Assembly (NCBI GenBank): GCA_003184365.1
Contig: NKYR01000044.1
Coordinates: 124,001 to 188,000 of the forward strand
Reading direction: 5' to 3'
DNA from: Evernia prunastri
Lineage: Eukaryota; Ascomycota; Lecanoromycetes; Lecanorales; Parmeliaceae
Length of the DNA: 64,000 nt
Below, piece after piece: positions 48,268-58,575 of this stretch (the first letter of the stretch is position 1; each line of letters begins with the position of its first letter). The notes under the pieces are model-generated. The model saw only the letters and a list, made by a program, of their open reading frames with translations, was not told where the DNA came from and made no database searches. The translations under genes were made by a program, and so were the position numbers.

Positions 48268-50019
48268 ATGGGCGACGCAAAGAAGTCCCAGCCTCTTCTA
48301 AGCAAGATTCGCTCTTCCAAGGCCTTCATACTCACAGTCGTCAGTCTAGCCATCTTCAGTCTGTAACCATTCCAGGTGTGGAATCTTGCCCACAATGCGG
48401 GATCCAAACTAACTCCCAGCGCGCTCCCAGCCGACGCCTACCTCTTCGCTCTCATCATCCCCGTCCTGCCCTTCGCTCTGGTCGAAAGGTTGCACTTCCA
48501 AGAAGACGACAATGTACAGCAATGGATCGGTATCCTGCTCGCAGCATACGGAGTGGGTCTTCTGGTGGGATCCCGTAAGTCTCTTCTCGTCCGCTTCTGA
48601 GCTTTGTTCGTTCCTTCCCCTTCACCCTTTCATCCGGTCCTGACTCAAGATTTAGCAATCGCGGCATGGTTCGCGGACCGGGGTGATTCCCGTCAAGGGT
48701 CTTATCTCTGGGGCCTGATCGCCCTGGCTGCGTCCACCGTGGCTTTCTCGTTGGGCCGATCGACATCGGTGCTTTTCGTGGGGAGGCTGGTCCAAGGTGC
48801 ATCTTCGGCGGTCGTGCATACGGTGGGGACGACCATTCTAGCCGACACTGTGGGCGAAGTCGGGGTTGGAGCCGCCATGGGGCTCATTGGGATGAGCGTT
48901 GCACTTGGAGGGCTGATTGGCCCTGTCGCCGGCGGTGTGTTGTATCACAGTTATGGGTATCTCGCCGTCTTCATCTCTGCATACGGGGTACGTTCCCCGG
49001 TTGGAGCCTCTAGGCATATCATCGTTTAGCTATTTTCAAGACCTGGTACTGGTGTAAGAAAAGTAGACTGATTCTATCATGGACAGCTTGTTGCGCTAGA
49101 CTTCCTCCTGCGAATACTCCTGCTGCTGCCGAGCCCGAAGAAAGCCAAAGTCGAATCGGCCGCAACCTATGGGACATTTGCCAACAGCCAAGAAGACAGC
49201 GCGCAAACCCCCCCGGAAGGTCCTCCGCGTCGAACGAGTCGCTCATCAGAACCCTCAGAAACATCCTCCCTAGACCCAGTCCTACCTTCCAGCCACAAAG
49301 AAGCACCAGAAGCACACCGACACCCGATGCTGACCCTACTGACCACCCCGCGCATGCTCACCGCCATCCTCGCAGAGTTCATGCAAAGCGTGGTGCTGAC
49401 CGGTCTGGAAACCACCCTCCCCCTCCGCATCAAGCTGCTCTTCGCCTACAACTCGAAACAAGTCGCCCTCGTCTTCCTCGTCCTCACGATCCCCTCCTTC
49501 TTCGCGCCCCTCGTCGGTCTCCTGGGCGACCGGGTCGGCGCCAAACCCGTCGTCTCGCTCGGCTTCGCCCTCCTCGCACCCTTCCTGATCCTCCTCCGTC
49601 TAATCAACCATCACAACAACAACGACGACGACGGCACAACAGCAGCAGCAGCAGGATCCCAAGTCGCGCTCCTATGCCTACTGCTGCTGCTCATCGGCCT
49701 CGCGCTAAACATGATGGCCGTCCCCGCCTTCGCCGAAGCGACGTACGTCGTCGACGACTTGTCCGCGGCGCGACCGGGCGTGTTCGGCCCGCGGGGCGCA
49801 TACGCGCAGGCCTTCGCGCTGATGAACGTCGCGTACGCGGCGGGGTCGCTGGTGGGGCCGTTTGTCGGGGGCTTGCTGGCCGAGCGGGTGGGCTGGGGGA
49901 ACTTGACGCTCGGGTGCGGCGTCGTGTGCGGGTTGTGCGCGGTGCCTTGTTTGTATGCTACCGGGGGGAGGAGGAGGGTTCCTGTGCTTGGGTCTGGTGC
50001 AAGGGATGCGTCGTCTTGA
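48268..50019 (+). CDS. MFS transporter, multidrug/metabolite exporter type
   Basis: Predicted 504 residues from exons 48268..48362, 48420..48574, 48656..48987 and 49087..50019. Intron 1 is placed at 48363..48419: its actaac branch site and the phase join IFS to LALPADAYLFALIIPVLPFAL, the first family helix, whereas read-through hits a stop. Two bundles of hydrophobic helices flank a charged cytosolic loop (about 220-275, many Ser/Glu/Pro). The A-type loop FADRGDSRQ, the GRLVQGASSA helix and the GPVAGG turn point to the drug:H+ antiporter group close to vesicular-amine-like fungal exporters. Such pumps usually export toxic metabolites or drugs at the plasma membrane. Its position 1.5 kb from the FAD enzyme suggests export of the locus product, by inference. 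Confidence 0.85.
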
Positions 50020-51055
50020 ACGCTGCGTGCGGGAGGGTTGGAGTTGGGGGTTCTTTTTTGATTGATGGTGGATGGAAGAGAGGAGTCGGAGATCATGACT
50101 GATGGCCCTCCGTTGCATTCCGAGCGAGCGCTCAAATGAGTATTTTGGGAAGTTGGCTGTGCAGCTCCCACTCCTCGCATCTTAAATAGATCTCCTCTTA
50201 CGCTGTCCATCCTTGAGAGGAGTCTACTCCCATACTCTACCATATTTGTCTTCAGGTACACTCGATACCTTCCCCTGAATAATCTCACACGCATCATCTA
50301 TCCAGATGCTGTATGTACCCTCTGCATTCGATAAGAGATCGCGCAGGGTTCGCTCTGGATTGATAATCTAACCACGCGGGCAGCTGGTGTGAGAAGGAAA
50401 GGGTGACTGCTGACTGGATGTACACTACGCATGTTGCCTCTCAGCGGACGGCCCCAGGGCAGAATGTTTGACGTAGACTCAGTATTCAAACGCGAAGTAA
50501 TCTTACCATCTCCAGATCTCCCAGCTAGTGATAGTGCTAATGAGCTTAGTTGCACGCGATGCCAAGCCGAACACTCACCTGTTCAGGCTTAGTGCCGCAG
50601 TCAGCGTCAACAGCAAGAACGCTGAGAGCGTCCGCCATCGACACCTAACCCTACGAGGGCAACAACAACATGCGTGCGCGCGCCCAGTTGAAGGCTCCGC
50701 AGCCAGAAGGATGTTATTGCTTACTCTATCACGGTTTCAATCAAAATCATTTTGTCAGCTAGTCAATAACTACAATGGCCTCTGAGGGATCACTTACTTT
50801 GCAGCCTGCCTGAGCCTGTCATCCAGCCTATGTAAAAGGCGAGCCTTTTGGCTGATTTTCCCCGACTTTGCGAAATGTCCTCCTTGAGCTGTATGGCCGC
50901 AGATACGAACTCTGAGGACTGAGGTCTACGGTACAGATTCCACCTGACCCGGTTAAAGAAACAAGTTCTTTTTGCAGCAATATTCGATCCCCGTGACCCT
51001 CCGAGCATCATCTACCTGCTTTCATACGCGTCAAAGCCTATCTTATTCCTACGTA
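50020..51055. other. Intergenic, 1.0 kb
   Basis: Between the MFS gene and the damaged regulator on the same strand. No motif-bearing frame seen. The minus frame 49611-50297 is a shadow of the MFS 3' end. Confidence 0.5.
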
Positions 51056-53084
51056 ATGCAGTCAACCGGTAGAGCCAATGGAGAAACCCCCTGCAGCTGC
51101 GAGAGCAGTCCCGAAAAAAAAAAATGGCAGTCTGTCAACGTCAACAGGCCAAATGGAAGTCAAGACAAGCAGATCATCAGCATGGTTCGCTCTCATGCGA
51201 TGCGCAATGTACGCCGGAAGCAACGACTGGAGCTCACGGTACAGCATCGCCAGAGGCTCAATGCCAAGGCCCAGGAATCCAATCATGCAGAAGCAAGCGT
51301 GACAACCAGGCGCCCAGTACCAATGAACCCTAAGTAATGATTGCTCCACTAGCGACAAAGCAAATATCGAACGGCCGATGGCAGTCAGTGAGATGCCTTC
51401 TGAGCTTCAAATCATAGAATGGGAGGATCCGCCATGTAGGAACGAGGCTGAACTTGCGGCTGAACGTGATGAGGGTGCGCAACGGCCAGACTATTGGCAA
51501 AGGGATGGCGAAGACGGGACACGGGCCACCGAGCCGTGTTTGCTTTGGAAATGCCGTACCCTAAATCCAACCTCATTGGTTGGAGACGGGGCATTTGATC
51601 CTTTCAATGCTATGTCAATCGCTGGTTGCGCCAAGTACACAAGCTATGTGCTCAATCATTGTACGTTTCTCCTCCGCACTGGCACTTTCCTATCTGGTGA
51701 CGGACCCTATGAGACTACAGTGTCTGTTGACTAATCATCTTTCTATTCATAGTCGTCTCGGTTATGGCACTCAACTGTCTCCCAGTCGACCAGGGCAGTG
51801 GTGAGAATCCTCTCACAAAGATATGGCTTCCATACGCTCTGCAAGACTCGACACTTTTCATGGCAACTGTGACTTTGGCCGTGGCACATCTGGAGATTTT
51901 GTCCGGGAATTATGAAAGCCCAAGGACCCTACTTCACAAAGGCGATTCAATCAAGGCGGTGAACGCAAAATTGGGGGATTGCGAGCATGCGTTGTCTAAT
52001 GAGACTATTGGGGCTGTGGCAATGCTCGCTGCCATGGAAGTATGTCATGAGACTTGTCTATTCATCCTTTCTGGTGGGCTCGAAAGTTTGACTTGACTGA
52101 CATACATTTTCGTAGAGCATTCTGGGTAATTACAGAGATTTCCGCGTCCACATGAATGGTCTACAAAGGATGGTATACATGCGCGGCGGACTACGTAGCT
52201 TAGGATGGGACAGTGTTCTCCACATGTTCATTTCATGATACCTCAGTCCCTTTCCATAGCCCGGCACTGGAGAATGATTGGACCCGTCGAAACAGGAACA
52301 CTGACTTGCGATCTAGGCAAGACTTGCTCTCTTCTGCAGTGATGGCCTCAGCTCTCCGATTCGAGGAAACCCCTTGCTGTTTCCTCGTCCGGGGCAGCCT
52401 GCCCCATCCCTCCGAACCCGGCGTCTCGGCCGAGCTCTTCAGCGAGATCGCCGCTTCCTTTGAGAACATGCGCTACCTCTCCCAAGTGATAACCAAAAGC
52501 AACAAATCCCAAACGACCATCGAGATCATGACCTTCAGCGAGATTGCGTACGGAAATCGTCCTGCGCCTCCTGTCATTCGCGAACCGAAAGCCCGCAGCA
52601 GAGATGACCATCCTCGACTACCACGCCGAAACGTGCCGCCTCGCCGCTTCTCATCTACATCAAAGTTGCCCTGCACATGTACTTCCCCCTCTGCGCCATC
52701 GTCCGCAGCCTAAAAGCCCAGCTCGTGGCGCTCATCGAACAAGGCGAAGCCAACGGGACAATCGGCCTCGGCGCCCGACCGCAGCCCGGCTCCATCACGT
52801 GGGCCCTTTTAGTCGGCGGTGCCGTTTCCCTCAACAGAGGAGAAGAAGAATGGTTCGCGCGGCGCTTGGCCCGGGGGATCCGGGCGTCGGGCGTGGAGGG
52901 CTGGGCGGAGATGGAAGAGCACCTGGGGCAGATGTGCTGGCTTGACGGGCTGAACGCGCCTACATGTCAGCGGCTGTGGAGGAGGGTAGGAGCCATGCGT
53001 GCGGAATACGCGGCGGGTCGGACGCGGTGCGTTGCCTCGGATTGGGATCGAACCGGGCCGTTTTATTGGTATCTGCGGTCTTGA
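51056..53084 (+). pseudogene. C6-type fungal transcription regulator, frame broken in 3' half
   Basis: The reading fits the fungal-specific factor family whose N-terminus holds a VRSHAMRNVRRKQR-type basic motif instead of a clear Zn2Cys6 finger. Exon pieces 51056..51333, 51389..51660, 51753..52039 and 52116 onward join in frame and give FDPFNAMSIAG, LPYALQDSTLFMATVTLAVAH, ALSNETIGAVAMLAAME and VHMNGLQRMVYMRGGLR, all typical of the regulatory domain. Then TGA at 52236 stops the frame. Family-like sequence resumes in another frame at about 52317 (DLLSSAVMASALRF, ASFENMRYLSQ), shifts by one base near 52552 (LRLLSF...ILDYHAETCRLAAS), shifts again near 52655 and runs (YIKVALHMYFPL...) to 53084. 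The stop may mark an intron whose donor GT became AT (52235). The two single-base shifts have no splicing explanation. Either a decayed gene or assembly errors. Confidence 0.68.
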
Positions 53085-53504
53085 AGACAAGGCTCTCACA
53101 CGGTGCTAGGAAGCTTGACGTGACAAGGGGGGATTCCGAAAATTCTTGTACTAATGCGCACACGAGGCCGTACCGGGCCATTTCTTCGAGCGTTGTTTGC
53201 TTGCTTGCTTGCGGGCAAGCCGAAACAGATCTTTCAACTTTCAGCGTATCGTATCACCGCAGAACTCCTTCAAACCCCTCCACCCCAAATCCCCGTTCTC
53301 ATCCCTATTATCATTCCTATCACCATTATCATCCCCATCCTCATCCCAATCACCATCCTCCACCATCATCCTCACCCCCGTCCCCATTCTCCACCTATCA
53401 AACCTTACCCCCTCCACCCAAGCCCCCCTCCCTCTCCACCATCATCCCCACCCTCATCATCATCAAACCCCCCCTTCCATCCAACCCAATCCTCCCCACA
53501 CCCT

Positions 53505-53592
53505 CAAGCATCCCCCATCCCCCATCCCCCATCCCATTCAACCCACCTTTTCCCAAAACGAAAGCACCAAGCACCAAGCACCAAGCACCGAG
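53505..53592. repeat. (catcccc)n and (gcaccaa)n short tandem repeats
   Basis: About four catcccc units at 53508-53533 and about four gcaccaa units at 53564-53590, read directly. Confidence 0.85.
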
Positions 53593-53736
53593 ACCCAAAC
53601 CCCACCTCCAGATGTCCGTTCGCAAACGAGCCAACCACCGACTCCCAAGCATCGTACTCTAAGTAGTGGCTGAGTCTAGATCTAGATGTGTCAGACGCCA
53701 AGGACGACGCGAGAGCACGCCTTGCACTATGGTCGC

Positions 53737-53870
53737 TGAGAGTAGCGTAAGGGAAGGGAAGGAAGAGAAGGGAGGAAAAGAAGAAAAGAGAGAGTGAGAG
53801 AAGAGAAAGAAGAGAAGAGAAGAGAAGAGAAGAGATAAGAAGGGATAAGATAAGAAGAGAGGGAAAAAAG
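53737..53870 (+). repeat. Polypurine tract
   Basis: About 130 nt of almost only A and G on the plus strand, with repeated agaag/gaaga units. Confidence 0.9.
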
Positions 53871-54098
53871 ATCGTGCTCTAAACGATGCTGCAGGAAAGC
53901 CGATGACAGTGGTTACGATGTCGGCGGTATGACGAGCGACTACGAGGGTGATGATGGTTTTCCAATGTTCTTCTTCCAAGCTTCTTCCAGTATTCGTCTT
54001 CTTCATGATATCTATTCATCTTATTGCTCGCTGCATCTTTAGCAATTAATTAGCGATCAAAAATGTTACTTGAAAGATCCCGTCCGAGAGAGATGAGA

Positions 54099-54240
54099 TC
54101 TTCTCCTCTTTTCTTCTCTCCTCTTCTCTTCTCTCTCTTCTCCTTTTCTCTTCTCTTCTCTCTTCTTCGTTTCTTTTAATTTTTTCTCTCTTCGTCTCTT
54201 CTTCTCTTCCCCTCTCTCTCCTCTTCTCACCTCCTCTCCC
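54099..54240 (+). repeat. Polypyrimidine tract
   Basis: About 140 nt of almost only C and T on the plus strand, with repeated tcttc/ttctc units. It is roughly the reverse complement in composition of the purine tract 230 nt upstream. Confidence 0.9.
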
Positions 54241-54362
54241 ACGAACACGCACCAAGCCTTCAACACTCTTTCATAAAACGAGGTGAACGAACTCCCTTCC
54301 CTCCCCCCGCCCCTCTCCTTCCGCTCAACACGAGACATAGCATAGAGTTAATACACCGGACA

Positions 54363-54440
54363 TACTCCACCTCCTACCTCTACCTCCTAGCTCCAACCTC
54401 TATCTTCTACCTCCTACCTCCCACCTCCACCTCCAACCCC
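54363..54440. repeat. cctacctc/cctccaac minisatellite
   Basis: About ten variants of a 6-9 nt unit (ctacctc, ctccaac) in a row, just beyond the 3' end of the GH76 gene. Confidence 0.8.
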
Positions 54441-54946
54441 CATCCCCACCTTCTCTGCCCCCCCCCTCTTCCAAAAAAAGGACCTGAAATGAAAGATGAG
54501 GAACTCATGACACAAGGAAAGTTCTTCTTTTCTGGAGCCTGTGTGGATGCTGATGCTGGTCTTCAGGCGATGGGATTGGGATGGGAATGGGGAAGGAAAT
54601 GGGAATGGGAATGGGATGGGAGTGAAGAGATAGATAGATGGACGGACAACAAACTTAGTCGCATTACATCGCATGGCAGGTCGAAAGGAAGGAAACCGTT
54701 TGTTGTTTTTTGACATTAGATTTTTTTTTGTACAGCGCACAGCCACCCCCTACAAAACAGTTATCGAACGCCGGCTGTAAATGCCCGTCGAGGGGAAAAC
54801 GCCTCCTCAACCCGAAAGGCGGGTCGAACCAAATGCTGTCTATCCGCCCCTTCCCCCCACCCTTTCTGTAGTCACGGCTCTAATTTCATAAGGAACCATT
54901 ATCGAAAGACATTACGGTGCCGTAGCAGAGCACTCGGCTCCTTCAA

Positions 54947-56475
54947 TCACGCAATCATCCACCACGAGCACCCAATCACCGATACCAGGACCAGAAATGT
55001 CAAAATTCCAGCACCGGCTTTTGACCCTTGCGTTATCACATTCTGCGAGAGCGCCGGATTGCTTGAGACGCCGCCTCCGCCGCCAGCCGCCGAATTACCT
55101 TGGCTCGTACCTCCGGTCTTATTCGTCACTGGCACGGTGACTTGGCCAATCAAGTTGGCCTGGATGACCGAGAGGGCTCCCATCTGCTGTCCTACACCTT
55201 GTGTACCATCCCATGTGGAACCCTGAGTCCATTTCATGCCACACATTTGGCCGTTGGTACCGCCTGAGCATTGGAGTGCGGCTGCGGTAGCGGAGGCCTG
55301 GATCCATGGCATTACGGTGGTCTGAATGAAGGGGGCGTACTTGATAGATGCGACAAGCCAACGTGCCAGGTAGGCCTTGAATGAGTAGTTGTCTGTATCG
55401 CAGGTGTTGGGAGGTTCGCAGGCTACTTCATACATGACATTGGCAGGATTGGTAGCGAAGAAGATGCCGGTGGCGTTGAGAATACCCATGACTCGCTCTT
55501 GCCATAGCGTAGAACCATTAGTCTGTAAAGCCAAACCGTCAGTGCATGATCCCTGTGCTTGGGCTGTATCACCTTACGTAATTGTACATCACAGAAGCTC
55601 CAAGCAAGAACACTCCTGCATTGTAGGTCCATTGCACCTTGTTGATGTCGCTGCAGTTGAGGGTTGTGTGGGCACCGTCGTAGAAATGGTAATTTTGGTC
55701 CATCAAACTGACGGCTTGAGTCCAATTGAACGTCTTCTCGGCCCACTGCGCATAAGTGTCGTTGCCCGTATACAAGGCCAATCGAGCACCTAGGTTGAAG
55801 AAGCAACCATTGGATATGGAGTTCTTGTAGTCATAACCAGTGTTGAAAGTGAAGATCTGCCATCTAAGACCGCCGTTGCAGTATTGATTGTCCCATCGGC
55901 TGGCCTGGTCGTTGAAAACGGCCTGCGCTAACGCCAACCACTGAGGCTTGCTTGATGGAGGGTCTGGGAACTTTTGCTCGGCAGCGGACATGGCTGCCAT
56001 ACCCCAAAAGCCTTGGTCATCGTTTCCTTCTGTCTTGGTCTGGTTCGGTGTCATGTAGTCATTGTCTGGTCCCGCTTGCCATAGCATGCCTTGTGTGACG
56101 AGGTCATTGTATTGGCTGTCGTTGGTATAGTAATAGTAATCGATCAAGATCCCAAACATAGCTCCCGCCTCCCACCAGTAGTAGGGTTGAGGCAGATTTC
56201 CTGGTACGTCACCGGTGTTGTTTCCAGTGTAAAAGGTCAATAGATTATGGGCGCAGGTAGAGGCGGCTGATTTGATGGAATCTTTGATAATTGTATTAGC
56301 TAAGAGTAATCGCTGCCAGCCCAAGGCAATGAGATCAAAAAGAAAGGGTTTACTTGCTTGGGTCTTGTAGGTCTAGGGTGATGCCGGTGGTGAGGGTGCT
56401 CCCCGCCAACAGTGAGAGCGCTGTGGTTGATATCCATGACGAGCATGATCTTCCACTACAAGGGATGAGCCTCAT
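54947..56475 (-). CDS. GH76 alpha-1,6-mannanase family, GPI-anchored (Dfg5/Dcw1 type)
   Basis: Predicted 465 residues from exons 56475..56358, 56281..55578 and 55522..54947. A hydrophobic N-terminus (WISTTALSLLAGSTL) acts as a signal peptide. The catalytic domain shows GDVPGNLPQPYYWWEAG, the double-aspartate EGNDDQGFWG of GH76, CNGGLRWQI, and GAHTTLNCSDINKVQWTYNAG, then a Ser/Gly-rich stalk and a terminal hydrophobic segment (ILTFLVLVSVIGCSWW) for GPI attachment. Family members cross-link GPI proteins to cell-wall glucan by acting on the GPI-core mannan. The first intron (56357..56282) uses a GC donor, gcaagt, with acceptor atcaaag; the GT two codons further gives the wrong phase, and the GC site restores DPNSIKSAA. 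The second intron is 55 nt (gtaagg...tacag). Full length for the family. Confidence 0.88.
56352..56358 (-). other. GC donor splice site of GH76 intron 1
   Basis: On the minus strand the exon ends in A and the intron opens gcaagt, the consensus for rare GC-AG introns. Phase analysis of the other candidates (gtaaac two bases off phase; cttag acceptor giving an immediate stop) rejects them. Confidence 0.7.
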
Positions 56476-56876
56476 GATGTGCGAAAATGCTTCAATAAAC
56501 CCAAGTTCGTCGACGGCGGTAGCCGATATACACGATTGAGGCGCGAATGTGATGGCGCGGCAACTTCAGTGTCGGTGTATGAGAGGACTGAAGTTGATGA
56601 GACGGAGTCGAACAGATGCCCAGGACGTAATGTATATTAATTCTTTCAATCCGACTGGATATTATGATTCCCAACTCTTATCATTGCCCAATGTCGTGTA
56701 GAAGTGGTGGAGAGACGGAAAGGTAGAGAGGTGGCGAGCTGGGAATTCAGGAGTCGAAGCAAGCGACAGAGGATGCTGACACGAGGATAGAGGGAGCGAC
56801 AAGAGCTAGTAAACGAGTGACCAAGGATACTTGCTGCCTATGAAGCAGCAGCAGTATGATGGCGGTGAAAGGATGA

Positions 56877-56903
56877 TGAGTGAGTGAGTGAGTGAGAGTG
56901 AGG
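56877..56903. repeat. (tgag)n microsatellite
   Basis: About six copies of a tgag tetramer with one interruption. Confidence 0.85.
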
Positions 56904-57151
56904 TTTGACAAAGAGTGAAGTTGCTTTGTCCAGCTGATGTTTGATTTGATTTGATTGTCCTTGGATTAGGATTATTATTCCTGCAAGATTACGAGACTTT
57001 TCGTTTCTTGCTGACGCGGCGGCTAAGGTCCTATTCTTGGGGCCCGGCTTTCCGTTGCTAGGGGCAAATAATGTAAGCATGATGAATGTGCAACATCTAC
57101 TTAACGTACCTTACTCTAATAACTTCACTAACTTCGGTCAACGACTGTCTA

Positions 57152-57175
57152 CTCTCTCTCTCTCTCTCTCTCTTC
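57152..57175. repeat. (ct)n microsatellite
   Basis: About ten CT dinucleotides, then tcttctc. Confidence 0.9.
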
Positions 57176-57894
57176 TCTTATAAAACAGATATTTTACGCA
57201 AAAAACATAGAGAAACAATGTATGAATGGTAGGTAGCCTGAGGTGGAATTTATGGTCTACGGTACACAGGGGCCATCTCGTGTTGGCAATTTCGTCTAGG
57301 GTCCGAGGCTAATGCGCAGTCTGCTATCTTGGCCGTTTCACTGGCTGTAGACATCTCCAATCTTTTAAGGCTTGGCTCGAATACTGTGTCTCCATGAAGC
57401 ATTACGAGTAAACATCAAAAACCCAGACTTGCTTCCCTTTCTCAGACTCCCCAGGAATGGTGTTCTTATAGTAAGCGTAGAGCCTATTGTTGTAGTATTA
57501 AACCGGCTGGAGAAGGGAAAGAGAGTGGCTCATCTCTTTGTCCACGCCAAGCCACCACATCACGTGATAATCCAAAATTAGAGCTTTCAGTACCACCCAA
57601 CGTTTTGTACCTTGCCGTCATCCACACCCATCATCAACACCATCGATCCTTCAACTTTTCACCGGACCACCTTTCACAATTAACAGCCGCTAAGCTCCAC
57701 TGACATACAATACCGCTATCAGCACTGTCGCGCGATCACAGCCCGTCGGACGCTCTCTCCGCTTTGCTGACACCTAAGCTTCAACGTAGCATCGTTACTG
57801 CATTACTACAACCGAACCGACCTTCCACTACCTCTCACAGCATCAACCTTTCTTTCCTTTCATAGCGCCACATTTCCCTACGTGACTAGCAACA

Positions 57895-58575
57895 ATGGCA
57901 GGCCGCGAGCTGCCTTACGACCCCTACATCCCTGCCGGCGGCTCAGGCCAGGGTGGAAGCGCGGGATATGAGGGCGGCAACACAAGGACTGCGGCGATTC
58001 AATCGGTACGTTCACATACATTTTGCCGGTCTGATGGAGCTTGCCGCGAGATGGGCACAATGTCTGGCTTCCATAGGAGCGGGTGCCCAGTGCCTACACT
58101 TCCCAAAGACCTTCAACCGCAATGGCCATCCCATCCACCGCTATGCTCCACTATCATCAAAAATGCGCCTCTGTTGACCCAGCTGCCCACTTTGCCTCAA
58201 GGCTCATCTGCTCTCATCATCCCCAACAAAGCACAATCGCTAACAGCCCTCTCCATCAATAGCAAATCGACGACACAGTCAACGTCATGAAAAAGAACCT
58301 CGAATCCGTCGCCCAGCGCGGCGAGCACATCGACCAGCTCCAAGACAAATCCGAGAACCTCAATCAGTCCGCTCAAGGCTTCCGCCGCGGCGCCAACCGA
58401 GTCCGTAAGCAGATGTGGTGGAAGAACATGAAGATGAGGATCTGGATCATCGTGGGCATAGTCGTACTGTTGCTCATCATCATCATCCCGAGTGGTGAGT
58501 CCCCACCGCCGTTTGATTGTACGAAGACAGATGCTGACAATCCGCGTTGTAGTGGTTGCGTCGAAGCATCATTAA
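57895..58575 (+). CDS. SNC1: Synaptobrevin/VAMP-like R-SNARE (Snc1 type)
   Basis: Predicted 121 residues from exons 57895..58005, 58263..58494 and 58553..58575. The N-terminus is a Gly/Pro-rich tail of about 35 residues. The SNARE motif (TAAIQS across the splice to QIDDTVNVMKKNLESVAQRGEHIDQLQDK) includes the zero-layer arginine in SVAQRGEHI and ends in the WWKNMKMR juxtamembrane patch. The transmembrane anchor IWIIVGIVVLLLIIII is followed by a seven-residue lumenal tail encoded by the last 23-nt exon. R-SNAREs of this type drive fusion of secretory and endocytic vesicles with the plasma membrane. Intron 1 is 257 nt; without its removal the frame stays open to 58290 but loses the SNARE motif. 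Intron 2 is 58 nt and splits a valine codon. Confidence 0.95.

Larger units (their letters stand above)
53085..54946. other. Intergenic, low-complexity, 1.9 kb
   Basis: Composed largely of simple-sequence DNA: a C/A/T-rich stretch at 53260-53600, a purine tract, a pyrimidine tract and a cctacctc minisatellite. Three overlapping plus frames at 53154-53673 are produced by low complexity and are not genes. Confidence 0.6.
56476..57894. other. Intergenic, 1.4 kb, divergent promoters
   Basis: Between GH76 (minus) and synaptobrevin (plus). Contains (tgag)n and (ct)n microsatellites, the latter about 720 nt upstream of the SNARE start, and C/T-rich leader sequence from about 57600. No gene seen. 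Confidence 0.55.

Noticed and set aside
48363..48375. 13-nt gap after the first MFS exon (gtaaccattccag) read as a mini-intron
   Set aside because: Too short to splice. A 57-nt intron with an actaac branch and correct phase fits instead.
53154..53673. Three overlapping plus frames of 158-232 codons
   Set aside because: All three frames are open because the DNA is C/A/T-only; products are Pro/Ser/His/Ile repeats.
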